A stretch of DNA of 64,000 nt from assembly GCF_000226295.1 (NCBI RefSeq), contig NC_016024.1, positions 851,501 through 915,500 on the forward strand, written 5' to 3'. The notes under the pieces were generated by a model. The model did not search any database and was not told where the DNA came from. It saw only the letters and a list, made by a program, of their open reading frames with translations. Below are positions 17,478-26,038 of this stretch, in pieces (the first letter of the stretch is position 1; the number at the start of each line of letters is the position of its first letter). Source of the stretch: Chloracidobacterium thermophilum B (GTDB lineage Bacteria; Acidobacteriota; Blastocatellia; Chloracidobacteriales; Chloracidobacteriaceae). The position numbers and the translations under genes are program-made.

Positions 17478-20400
17478 ATGAATAGTTTCGAGAAGTACCA
17501 GGAAATTAGCCAACTTGCCCCAGAGTTTGCGAGCTTTACCAAGCAGGCTGCCCAGAAGGCGCGTAACGAGGCGGAATTTGGACGACAAATGAATAACGAA
17601 ATTGAGCGCTTGGCAAGGCAGTTGGGTACACAATCAGACTTTCGTGAGCAGTACACCCTGGCCACCGGTCGCGCCGATGCGGTCTATAACCGTTTCATTA
17701 TCGAATACAAATCGCCTGGCTCGCTACAGAACAATCTGCGCCACAAGCCTACGGTACGTGCTGTTGGGCAAGTGAAAAAGTACATTAAGGGTTTGGCTGA
17801 AGCCGAGCGCCATGACCGCGATCGCTTGCTGGGCGTGGCCTTCGATGGCATCTACTTCATCTTTGTGCGCTACCATCAAGGGCATTGGATTGTCGAGCCG
17901 CCACTGGAGGTCAACGAGTCTTCCTGCGAGCGTTTTCTGCGCTCGCTATTTTCCCTCTCTTCCGGCCGCGCCCTTATCCCCGAAAACCTGGTCGAGGATT
18001 TCGGCAATCAGAATGTCCTTAGCCAGCAGGTGACCAGCGCCCTCTACTGCGCCTTGGAGCAGCATCCCGACGGGCTGACAGCGCGTCTGTTCAAACAATG
18101 GAAATTATTTTTTGGCGAGACCGCCGGTGCCGATGCTGCCGCCGGCAAAATAGCCCATCGCTCCGAGCTACGTGCATTTCTCAAAGGCATGGGGCTTGAG
18201 CCCGAAAACGCTGACCTGCCACGCTTCTTCTTTGCCCTGCAAACCTATTTTGCCTTTATCGTCAAAAACATCGCCCGCCTGGTGCTCCAGGCATACGCTG
18301 CTGGCGGCCTGGACACCATGCCCCTGACCACTGTTGCTGGGCTGCAGGGCAAAGGGCTGCAGCAGGAACTGCAAAAATTGGAAGAGGGAGATTTTTACCG
18401 GGCTTTGGGTTTGAAGAATCTCCTGGAAGGCGATTTCTTTGCCTGGTATCTGCATGCTTGGGATGCCAACGTGGAGGTCGCGCTGCGCCAGGTGTTGCAG
18501 CGCTTGGCCGAGTACAACCCCGTCACCGTTCAGGATGACCCGCTTTCGGCGCGCGACCTGCTCAAAAAACTTTACCACTACCTCCTGCCGCGCGAGATCC
18601 GCCACGATCTGGGCGAGTTCTACACGCCCGATTGGCTGGCCGAACGCCTGCTCAATCAACTGGGCGAGCCGCTCTTTCAGATGCCCAAACCCGGCGCGTA
18701 CATTCCTACACCCAACAAGCGCCTGCTGGATCCGGCCTGTGGCTCCGGCACGTTTCTCATTCTGGTTGCCCGCGCCCTCAAAGCCAACTGCTTCCAAGCT
18801 AGACTGTCCAAAGCCGACACGCTGGAGGTCATCCTAAGCGGCCTGGCCGGCTTGGACCTGAATCCCTTGGCGGTGATGGCCGCCCGCGTCAATTTCCTGC
18901 TTGCCATCGCCGATCTGCTCCCTTACCGCCGCCGCGAGGTGGAAATCCCCATCTACTTGGCCGATAGCATTCTCACCCCTGTTGAGGGCAAAAAATTCTT
19001 CGACCAGGGCCGCCGCATCCTGGAGACTGCCGTCGGCACCCTGCCCATCCCTGTCGCTATTGACACCCACGCCGAGATGGAATGCCTGACCAATCTGCTC
19101 GAAGAGTACGTACGCGGCGGCTTCGCAACCGAGGCCTTCTTGAAACGCTGCCGCGCCGAATTACCTGACCTGAGCGACCAGGATGAGGCAACATTGCGCG
19201 AACTGTTTGAGACCCTGTGCAACCTGCACCAGCAAGGACTGGACGGCATCTGGGCGCGCGTGGTCAAGAACGCCTTCATGCCACTCTTTTTGAAACCTTT
19301 TGACTACGTGGTTGGCAACCCGCCCTGGATCAACTGGGAGAGTTTGCCGCAGGGGTATCGCCAGCGTGTGGCTCCGCTGTGGCAACAGTACGACCTGTTT
19401 CAGCACAAAGGCTTTGACGCCATCCTGGGAAAGTCGAAAGACGACATTTCAGCACTGATGACGTATGTGGCTGCTGACCGCTACCTGAAACCCGGCGGCA
19501 AGTTGGCTTTTGTCATCACCCAGAGCGTGTGGAAGACCAGCGGTGGCGGACAGGGTTTCCGCCGCTTCCGGCTCCCCCCTCCCAACGGGAGAGGGGCTGG
19601 GGGGAAGGATGTCCATTTGCGTGTGGTACACGTAGATGATCTCAGCCGCCTACAAGTCTTTGAGGGAGCAAGCACGCGCACCAGCGTCTTCGTGCTGCGC
19701 AAAGGCGAGACCACCCGCTATCCCGTTCCCTACACCTACTGGCAGAAAACCAGCCGAGGTCAGAGCCTGGATTACGACAGCACGCTCGACGAAGTGCTGA
19801 AGCAAACCCGCCGCCTGCAATTCCAGGCTGCACCGGTGGACAAGCATGACTCCACCAGCGCTTGGTTGACCGCCCACTGCAAAGCCCTCACAGCCATTCA
19901 AAAGGTACTGGGGCCCTCGGCGTATCAGGCTCGTGCCGGGGTCTGCACTTGGGCCAACGGCATCTACTGGCTGAAGAAAGAAAATGCCCTCCCCTATGGA
20001 CTATGGGTGGTGCGCAACCTGACCAAGGGAGCGAAACGGAAAGTTAAGCCGGTAACGGTGAAACTTGAACCCAACCTGCTCTACCCCTTGCTGCGCGGGC
20101 GGGATGTGCGGCGCTGGCATGCCCAACCATCGGCTTATATCCTGGTAACTCATCTGCCAGACGCTGGACTGAATGCGATTCCTGTCAAGGACTTGCAGAA
20201 CTGCTATCCCAAAACCTGGTCTTACCTGAAAAGCTTTGAAAAAGAACTCCGCGAGCGTTCCGGCTTCAAGCGCTACTTCACCCGTAAGCAGGGCAAACAG
20301 GTAATTGAAACTGGGCCGTTCTACTCCCTCTTCAACATCGGCAAGTACACCTTCGCCCCGTGGAAGGTGGTGTGGCGAGAGCAATCAGCTTGGTTTACTG

Positions 20401-20846
20401 TTGCTGTGGTTAACGAACAGGAGCAAAAGTGTATCGTTCCTGACCACAAACTCATGCTGATAGGCTGCCAAAGCAAGAAAGAAGCCTTTTACCTAGCAGG
20501 TGTTCTGAACAGTGCACCAATAACGTTAGCGGTATGGGCATTCTCAATCTCCATTCAACAGACAACGCATATCACTGATCAAATCGCTGTTCCCCACTTT
20601 GACGCCCAAAACCCTACCCACACCCGCCTGGCGGCGCTCTCTCAGAAAGCGCATCAGATTGCTCCGGAGGTCTATGCTGGCGATGCCAATGCCCAACGCC
20701 GCTTGGCAGCCATCGAGGCCAAGATTGACGGCCTGGCCGCTCAACTGTGGGGACTCACTCAGGCCGAACTGGAGGACATCCGTCGCAACCTGGTCGAACT
20801 CAAAGGCGAGAACTTAGAGGCCACACCTGCTGATGGAGAGGAATGA
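17478..20846 (+). CDS. PD-(D/E)XK nuclease fused to adenine-type DNA methyltransferase (type IIG-like)
   Basis: A 1122-residue protein. The N-terminal 180 residues look like a PD-(D/E)XK nuclease: Asp67 in GRADAV, Glu76-x-Lys78 in FIIEYKSPG, and a QVKKY motif at 98-102, the QxxxY helix of that fold. The middle is a gamma-type N6-adenine methyltransferase: motif X GEFYTP (about 379), motif I LDPACGSGTF (about 416) and motif IV NPPW (about 613). The last 450 residues look like a target-recognition region. This is the layout of single-chain restriction-modification enzymes such as Eco57I/MmeI. A GC-rich repeat-like insert lies at 19572-19611. It is the first gene of a four-gene operon, and the ribosome site before 17478 is weak. 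Confidence 0.85.
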   Translation: MNSFEKYQEISQLAPEFASFTKQAAQKARNEAEFGRQMNNEIERLARQLGTQSDFREQYTLATGRADAVYNRFIIEYKSPGSLQNNLRHKPTVRAVGQVKKYIKGLAEAERHDRDRLLGVAFDGIYFIFVRYHQGHWIVEPPLEVNESSCERFLRSLFSLSSGRALIPENLVEDFGNQNVLSQQVTSALYCALEQHPDGLTARLFKQWKLFFGETAGADAAAGKIAHRSELRAFLKGMGLEPENADLPRFFFALQTYFAFIVKNIARLVLQAYAAGGLDTMPLTTVAGLQGKGLQQELQKLEEGDFYRALGLKNLLEGDFFAWYLHAWDANVEVALRQVLQRLAEYNPVTVQDDPLSARDLLKKLYHYLLPREIRHDLGEFYTPDWLAERLLNQLGEPLFQMPKPGAYIPTPNKRLLDPACGSGTFLILVARALKANCFQARLSKADTLEVILSGLAGLDLNPLAVMAARVNFLLAIADLLPYRRREVEIPIYLADSILTPVEGKKFFDQGRRILETAVGTLPIPVAIDTHAEMECLTNLLEEYVRGGFATEAFLKRCRAELPDLSDQDEATLRELFETLCNLHQQGLDGIWARVVKNAFMPLFLKPFDYVVGNPPWINWESLPQGYRQRVAPLWQQYDLFQHKGFDAILGKSKDDISALMTYVAADRYLKPGGKLAFVITQSVWKTSGGGQGFRRFRLPPPNGRGAGGKDVHLRVVHVDDLSRLQVFEGASTRTSVFVLRKGETTRYPVPYTYWQKTSRGQSLDYDSTLDEVLKQTRRLQFQAAPVDKHDSTSAWLTAHCKALTAIQKVLGPSAYQARAGVCTWANGIYWLKKENALPYGLWVVRNLTKGAKRKVKPVTVKLEPNLLYPLLRGRDVRRWHAQPSAYILVTHLPDAGLNAIPVKDLQNCYPKTWSYLKSFEKELRERSGFKRYFTRKQGKQVIETGPFYSLFNIGKYTFAPWKVVWREQSAWFTVAVVNEQEQKCIVPDHKLMLIGCQSKKEAFYLAGVLNSAPITLAVWAFSISIQQTTHITDQIAVPHFDAQNPTHTRLAALSQKAHQIAPEVYAGDANAQRRLAAIEAKIDGLAAQLWGLTQAELEDIRRNLVELKGENLEATPADGEE
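19572..19611 (+). repeat. GC-rich hairpin repeat inserted in frame
   Basis: About 40 bases containing CTCCC-AAC-GGGAG followed by a run of G. They resemble the short dispersed palindromic repeats common between genes in many bacterial genomes. Here the sequence is read in frame as a Pro/Gly-rich stretch (about residues 697-712) inside the methyltransferase part and interrupts an otherwise conserved-looking region. Confidence 0.6.
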
Positions 20847-20848
20847 AT

Positions 20849-22009
20849 ATGCCCAATCCCTTCGCGCCTTTACAGCCCGCTTTGCGTATCCTGGCTACCG
20901 AGGGGCGCGTTTTGCCTGCTACCGGCCAGGCTATCGTGGATATGGTCTCTCCTGACTTGGAAGAAGCCTATGACCGCGCCACCGGCGGCCCGGGCGAAAA
21001 GGTGACCAAGGTGTGGGAAACACGCCAGGAACTTTATCACCAGGTGAAGCCTATCCACCGCAGTCAAGAACATTGCCTGCGTTATTTTCTCGACGGTTCA
21101 GCCAAAATCTACTTTATCGGCACGTTGCTCGAACATGAACGCTCCAGCCCAGTGCAACTCGGTCAAATCGGTGCGGCGGCAGTCTATCGTGAGGACGATG
21201 GCCGCGTGAGGCGGGCTGCTTTCGAGCACAAAATCTTGCTCTTAATGGACAAGCAGGCCCTTTCCGAGACTTTGTGGAGTGAGGTAGAGAAGGCTATTGC
21301 TGAGCAGGCTATTGCTGGCCATTCTCACCTGCTTCTGCGTTCTACCAACGACAGCCAAGACCGTTTCAGCGAAGCGCTGGGTGTTGTCGAACCCCGGTCC
21401 CGCGGCGCCCATCGCGCCAACTGGGCTATGCGTGAAATGGAGATCGATTTGGCGCGGAATGGCTTACAGCGCAGGGCAGATACGTGGTTGGTGTTGGACG
21501 GCACGCTGGGCACGGAATATATGAATTGGAACGGACCGCCGGTGATTGGTGTGGCCAAGTCTTTCCGCCGCGACACTCAGTTCCACATAAGTGGCCCGCG
21601 TGCCGAGCAAATGAACTTGTATTCCCTGCTTGCTGGATTAGAACTCAATCACCGCACTGCTGTGTTCTCCCGTTGGCCTGGACAGGATCGGGAAGGCGCC
21701 ATCCTGTTCTGGTATGTGCGCATCCGCCCCCAGCGCGGGCTGGACTATCCGCTGATGGGCGTGGTGAAAGTCGAGTGGCCCAATCCGAGCCGCAATCCGA
21801 GCCGCGAACCCATAGACAGCGACTTGGCTGACCAGATCAGCGGCTGGCTGATCGCCGAACGCTGTGTCACCCCACACGGGCGAGATAACCGCTGGCACGC
21901 CCATCTGTACGCGATCAGCCTGGCTGAACGAGTTATCAAGGATCGTTTCTACTCGGAAGAAGTTCTCAAAGCTGCTATCCGCTGGCCGCAGGCGGGTGCA
22001 CAAATCTAA
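20849..22009 (+). CDS. nurA: NurA-domain nuclease
   Basis: A 386-residue protein with NurA-family motifs: FLDGS at 80-84 (metal-binding Asp82), a second acidic block WLVLDGTL with Asp217, and VIGVAKSF at 232-239 with Lys237. NurA is an RNase-H-like 5'-3' nuclease that resects DNA ends together with the HerA translocase, best known in archaea. The ATG at 20849, seven bases after GGAGAGG and two bases after the upstream stop, is preferred to the ATG at 20843, which is too close to that site. The adjacency to a HerA gene strongly supports the call. Confidence 0.8.
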   Translation: MPNPFAPLQPALRILATEGRVLPATGQAIVDMVSPDLEEAYDRATGGPGEKVTKVWETRQELYHQVKPIHRSQEHCLRYFLDGSAKIYFIGTLLEHERSSPVQLGQIGAAAVYREDDGRVRRAAFEHKILLLMDKQALSETLWSEVEKAIAEQAIAGHSHLLLRSTNDSQDRFSEALGVVEPRSRGAHRANWAMREMEIDLARNGLQRRADTWLVLDGTLGTEYMNWNGPPVIGVAKSFRRDTQFHISGPRAEQMNLYSLLAGLELNHRTAVFSRWPGQDREGAILFWYVRIRPQRGLDYPLMGVVKVEWPNPSRNPSREPIDSDLADQISGWLIAERCVTPHGRDNRWHAHLYAISLAERVIKDRFYSEEVLKAAIRWPQAGAQI

Positions 22010-22026
22010 TGTTTGGAAGGAATACG

Positions 22027-23769
22027 ATGGCCTCAGAGAACCCGCAAATTACTCACTCGGATTCACCAGCCGACGCCATTGGCCGTGCTTCGGCCACCGA
22101 ACGCGAACCGAACACAGCCGATCGCTTTTCGTTCTGGATTCGCCCAAGTGCGCGCTTGAATCCTTTTGACATCGTCGCTGCTGAGCATCTGGAGGGCAGT
22201 CACACCTATGGGTTGGTCACCAACATTCGCCACGTCACCGACGCCGCCGGTCATCTTTCCAACTTTATTTCCAACGACTTCGGCGAACTGGTGGAGGAAC
22301 CCAATACCCCGCGCCAAGGTGCTAATGTGGCTGATGTCTCAGTTCTCTCGAACGACAAAGAGATTTACATGCCCGTCCAGAGTGAAGCGCGCGTCCGCTT
22401 TGCCGATGAAGCCGGCATCCACAATGCCTTGGGCATAGACAGTATGGCCGAGAAAGAACAGCGCGAGAGGCGTCGTGTGCGCATCCCGGCCGGCCTGATT
22501 CAAATGAGCAATGGTTCCGAGGCCGTTGCGTATCTGGATGTGGATTACGTCCTGGGGCCGGAAGCCGGGCACGTGAATATCAGCGGCATTTCTGGCTTGG
22601 CCACCAAAACCTCATACATCACTTTTCTCATACAATCCATTTTGCAGACTGTTTCAGCAGAAAACATCGCCGTTATTTTGCTCAACGTTAAGTATGATGA
22701 CTTGCTCCACATTCACGAGGCACGCACTCTGACGGAAGATGAAGAGTCTTTATGGAAGAAGATGGGCCTGCGGTCAGAGACATGGCAGCCTGATCATGTC
22801 CACTACCTGTTGCCTTGGAGCCAAACCACAGGCCGCCCGAACAGTTTTGGGGAGAGTATTCCGCCGCATAGAACCTATGCCTACGATTTGAAGACCACTG
22901 CCCCCAAATTGGATTTGCTGCTCTCCCATGTACCCGATCCATGGGATACGCTGGGTGCACTTATCGGTGAGGTCAGTCAGGGATTGCAGAGCAACGAGCC
23001 TAAGTGGCGGGAGATCGAAACCTGGCAGGACTTGCTTTCCAAACCGCCGCTTTCGGAGAATGGAACGCCAAAATCATTCAAGAACATAACCGCCTCTTCT
23101 GTTGGCCGCTTTCTACGCCTGTTGGGTCGCGCCGTGCAGACCCGCCAGAGTGGCGTGTTTGTGTCTGATCTGGAGAGGATGAAGGTGGAAACCAGCGGCA
23201 CATCCACACTTAGTACGGACATGACCACTATTGAGGCTGGAATTGGCAAAATCAAGGGCGGTCATACTTACGTTGTGGACATTGCCCGTCTGACCGATGT
23301 CGAGCAAACCCTGGTCTTTGGGGATGTGCTACGCACTGTGTACGCCCTTTATTCCGGCGAAACGGGATTGGCAAGGAAAGATAAGTTGCCGGAAAAGGTT
23401 ATCATCTTTGTGGATGAATTGAACAAATACGCTCCTAGCCGGGGCGAAGCTGCCAATTCACCGATTGTGGAGCAGGTTTTGGACATCGCCGAGCGCGGAC
23501 GTTCCTTTGGCATCATCCTGTTCTCAGCGCAGCAATTCCTGAGTGCTGTCCATCCGCGTGTGACCGGCAACGCCGCAACCAAAGTCTTGGGCCGCACTGA
23601 CAGCGCCGAGGTCAACGAAGGCAACTATCGTTTTCTGGATAAGGACATCAAGATGCACCTGACCCGGCTGGATAAAGGAGAACTGATCCTGTCGCATCCG
23701 ATCTACCGTCAGCCAGTCAAAATCCGCTTCCCGCGCCCGCCCTTCCAACAGGGTCGTGTGAAGAAATGA
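22027..23769 (+). CDS. herA: HerA/FtsK-superfamily ATPase
   Basis: A 580-residue protein with a beta-rich N-terminal region (HAS-barrel-like, about 45-180) and a RecA-type ATPase. Walker A is atypical: ISGISGLATKTS (185-196, Lys194), with Thr in place of the usual Gly before the Lys. Walker B is IIFVDELN with Asp463-Glu464. A downstream SAQQF motif probably forms sensor 1. The start at 22027 follows GGAAGGA at ideal spacing; an ATG at 22009 overlapping the nurA stop is possible. HerA proteins form hexameric rings that pump DNA and stimulate NurA. In this operon it probably translocates on DNA for the restriction step. Confidence 0.82.
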   Translation: MASENPQITHSDSPADAIGRASATEREPNTADRFSFWIRPSARLNPFDIVAAEHLEGSHTYGLVTNIRHVTDAAGHLSNFISNDFGELVEEPNTPRQGANVADVSVLSNDKEIYMPVQSEARVRFADEAGIHNALGIDSMAEKEQRERRRVRIPAGLIQMSNGSEAVAYLDVDYVLGPEAGHVNISGISGLATKTSYITFLIQSILQTVSAENIAVILLNVKYDDLLHIHEARTLTEDEESLWKKMGLRSETWQPDHVHYLLPWSQTTGRPNSFGESIPPHRTYAYDLKTTAPKLDLLLSHVPDPWDTLGALIGEVSQGLQSNEPKWREIETWQDLLSKPPLSENGTPKSFKNITASSVGRFLRLLGRAVQTRQSGVFVSDLERMKVETSGTSTLSTDMTTIEAGIGKIKGGHTYVVDIARLTDVEQTLVFGDVLRTVYALYSGETGLARKDKLPEKVIIFVDELNKYAPSRGEAANSPIVEQVLDIAERGRSFGIILFSAQQFLSAVHPRVTGNAATKVLGRTDSAEVNEGNYRFLDKDIKMHLTRLDKGELILSHPIYRQPVKIRFPRPPFQQGRVKK

Positions 23770-25088
23770 GAGCAAGCGACCTGCCGCCTCTGCCAGAAGG
23801 CTTTGAGTACCGCTTGAACCTCAAGCACCATGTCACGCCACGCTTGCTGCGCAATCAGCCTATCCATCGCTGGTTCTGGTTTCCGCACAGTTTCTCTCCC
23901 CAACTGATCGATGAAATTCTGTGCGCCTTCCCAGTAGCCGCTGGCGGACGCATCTTCGATCCCTTCCTCGGAGCCGGCACAACCGTCCTGCGTGCCTTGG
24001 AATTAGGCTATGCTGCCACAGGCAGCGATCTATCGCCACTCAGCCTGTTTGTCAGCCAAGTCAAACTGGCGAACTACGACGGAGTAATGCTCCGGGAATG
24101 TCTGGAAACCATTCTGAACCACTACCACCCATCCTATGGAAATAGCAAAGTGCCTGAGCGTATCCGCAAAGCCTTCACCCCTGGTGAACTGGCTCATCTC
24201 AACGGCCTCCGTCAACAGATAGATACTGCTCCCCAACCGGCGCTGGACTTCTTCCGATTGGCACTTTTGCGCGTTCAGCAAGGCATCAGCCGTGCTTGTC
24301 CCGATGGCGGCTGGTTTCGATGGGTGCCAAGGGAAGATCAGAGCCAGCTCATCAAGCATCTTTTTGCTCAACAAGCCAATATGCAAATTGCAGATGCGAA
24401 GTCAGTCCGATTTCCCCCTTTTCAAATTCTACTTAGTGATGTGCGCCAGCTAGAAAATCTTCAAGGAATCTGTGATTTGGTGATCACATCTCCTCCGTAT
24501 CCCAATCGACACGATTACTCGCGCATCTTTCACATTGAACTTTTATCGTTGGGCATCTCTGAACGTGAGGTGACTGAACTTCGTCGCACATCTATTCGAT
24601 CACATGTAGAAGCAGAAGCACCGCCGTTGAACGCCGATGGCTATGTTATCCCATCGAGGTTGGCCAAAATCTTGGATTTACCGGCCAATGCCGATCAGCG
24701 GGTGGTTCCACTGATAAAGGGATATTTTGAGGACCTGTATTTGACCCTAAGATCAATCAGCCGTTATTTGAAGCCTGGGGGAATATGTGCCTTCGTTGTT
24801 GGGAATGTACGCCATGCTGGGGTGATGGTACCAGTAGATGAAATTCTTGCCGATGTGGGGCAGCAGGCTGGATATAGGTTTATCACTGCCTGGGTTGCCA
24901 GGCTTCGCGGAAATAGTGCCCAACAGATGGGACGCTTTGGACGTGAGCTGTCAAGAGAGACCGTAGTGTTTTTACAGAAAGTGAAAACTACAACTTCCCG
25001 TCTCAAACAGCGCCTTCCGCTGTCTTCTCATCTAGCACTTGAAAAAAACAACCTTTCTACATCAGGGGACCAGACCAATGCTTTGTGA
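23766..25088 (+). CDS. stand-alone DNA methyltransferase (N4-cytosine/N6-adenine type)
   Basis: A 440-residue protein. Motif I is FDPFLGAGTT (64-73) and motif IV is TSPPY (241-245), so the SAM-binding block comes first, unlike the beta-class order. TSPPY motifs are commonest in N4-cytosine enzymes but also occur in N6-adenine enzymes. The C-terminal block YLKPGGICAFVVGNV is typical of class I methyltransferases. Its ATGA overlap with the herA stop shows coupling. It may protect host DNA at a second site or strand for the restriction system. A decayed relative lies at 16951-17345. Confidence 0.85.
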   Translation: MRASDLPPLPEGFEYRLNLKHHVTPRLLRNQPIHRWFWFPHSFSPQLIDEILCAFPVAAGGRIFDPFLGAGTTVLRALELGYAATGSDLSPLSLFVSQVKLANYDGVMLRECLETILNHYHPSYGNSKVPERIRKAFTPGELAHLNGLRQQIDTAPQPALDFFRLALLRVQQGISRACPDGGWFRWVPREDQSQLIKHLFAQQANMQIADAKSVRFPPFQILLSDVRQLENLQGICDLVITSPPYPNRHDYSRIFHIELLSLGISEREVTELRRTSIRSHVEAEAPPLNADGYVIPSRLAKILDLPANADQRVVPLIKGYFEDLYLTLRSISRYLKPGGICAFVVGNVRHAGVMVPVDEILADVGQQAGYRFITAWVARLRGNSAQQMGRFGRELSRETVVFLQKVKTTTSRLKQRLPLSSHLALEKNNLSTSGDQTNAL

Positions 25089-25142
25089 TATTTGTCCAAT
25101 CCACTTTTGTAATGCGTTGGATTTTCTGCCGTAACCAGTTTT

Positions 25143-25174
25143 GCGGCGGTTGATGTCTGCCGGCGCGGAAGGCT
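25143..25174 (+). repeat. 32-bp direct repeat, right copy
   Basis: Perfect copy of 16699-16730, 8444 bp away in the same orientation. It lies 54 bp after the last methyltransferase stop and 52 bp before the 3' end of the converging gene at 25227. Confidence 0.9.
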
Positions 25175-25226
25175 GAATCTACAGACCGTTACGCATTCAC
25201 CCACGTCACCCACGCCGGGCCGGGGG

Positions 25227-25856
25227 TCAGTGATGAAGCGACTCGTGCGGTTCCTGGCTGTAGTGAGCCGCCAGATCGGCCGGAGCCGGTTCGCCCAGAA
25301 AGATTTCCCGCAGCTTGTGCCAGAGCGCCAGCCGGTTCCAGTCCGGCGTTTGGCGGACCTTCATCTCATCCGTCAGATAGGGATTGGGCAGAAAGACCGT
25401 CGTCATCTGCTCGCCCGCGCCGTTCCACAGGCGCAGGCCCCAGCTCCGCCCGCCGCCACAACGCTGCCCACGCTGTAAAAAGAAGGCTATTTTGGAAACC
25501 TGCCGCTGCCGGGCCACTTCGGGCGTCGGCGCCTGCCGGTGAATGCCGGTGCACAGGTGAAAGTGCCAGTAACCCAAATCCACCGTGAGGTAGCCGTCGA
25601 GAAATGTCACTTTGGGCGCTTTCTCAAAGCGGATTTCAAAAACCGCGCCCTCGATGCACGGCCCGACCACGATGTCCCGCCAGTGTTCTTTGAAAAGCAC
25701 GTCGGTCAGGCGTTCCATGGTCGCCGGGCTGGCGTCGAAGTAGTCGTATTCAAGGGTTCTACCGCCGGGCAGGGCGATGACTTCCCGTACCAGACAGCGG
25801 GGCGAAGGAGTAGCGGCAGTTTCGGATACAACATCGGGCAGGGTGACAACGGTCAT
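25227..25856 (-). CDS. conserved protein of unknown function with HFHLC motif
   Basis: A 209-residue soluble protein from the ATG at 25856, which has GGAG about ten bases before it. It contains EYDYFDASPATMERL, a WHFHLCTGIH segment with His/Cys spacing that could bind metal, and a Gly/Trp-rich block SWGLRLWNGAGEQMTT. From memory, similar proteins of about 200 residues are annotated as hypothetical in cyanobacteria and other phototrophs, but I cannot confirm this. The gene converges on the island's last methyltransferase and is divergent from the polymerase delta-prime gene across 182 bp. No function is proposed. Confidence 0.7.
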   Translation of the reverse strand: MTVVTLPDVVSETAATPSPRCLVREVIALPGGRTLEYDYFDASPATMERLTDVLFKEHWRDIVVGPCIEGAVFEIRFEKAPKVTFLDGYLTVDLGYWHFHLCTGIHRQAPTPEVARQRQVSKIAFFLQRGQRCGGGRSWGLRLWNGAGEQMTTVFLPNPYLTDEMKVRQTPDWNRLALWHKLREIFLGEPAPADLAAHYSQEPHESLHH

Positions 25857-26038
25857 GGGGTCTTTTCTCCGTGGGGTGTTTTCTGGTGGGCAGGTGATGC
25901 CCGCAGCATCTGGGTCGTCAGCCGGGCCGGGCTGAGGTAGTGTAGGCGGCCGGTAGGCTGTCACCAAAGGGCTTTTCGTGCACAAGCAGGAATTTTGCGA
26001 ACACTGTGGCTTTCGGCCACAGTGGCACTTTCGTCAGC

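Larger units (their letters stand above)
16699..25174. other. accessory island with restriction-modification / HerA-NurA operon
   Basis: The segment is bounded by a 32-bp perfect direct repeat (16699-16730 and 25143-25174). It holds a decayed methyltransferase copy and a four-gene operon whose genes overlap or nearly abut. Genes on both sides are ordinary core genes. The left intergenic part (16800-17477) is visibly richer in A+T than its surroundings. No integrase, transposase or tRNA target was found, so the way it entered is unknown. The boundaries are inferred from the repeats and gene content only. Confidence 0.6.

Noticed and set aside
17478-25088. BREX or DISARM system
   Set aside because: No PglZ, BrxL, BrxA/BrxB, DrmA/DrmB or similar partner proteins are present. 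The operon is built round NurA and HerA instead.
16699-25174. Prophage or transposon
   Set aside because: No integrase, transposase, structural phage genes or terminal inverted repeats were seen.
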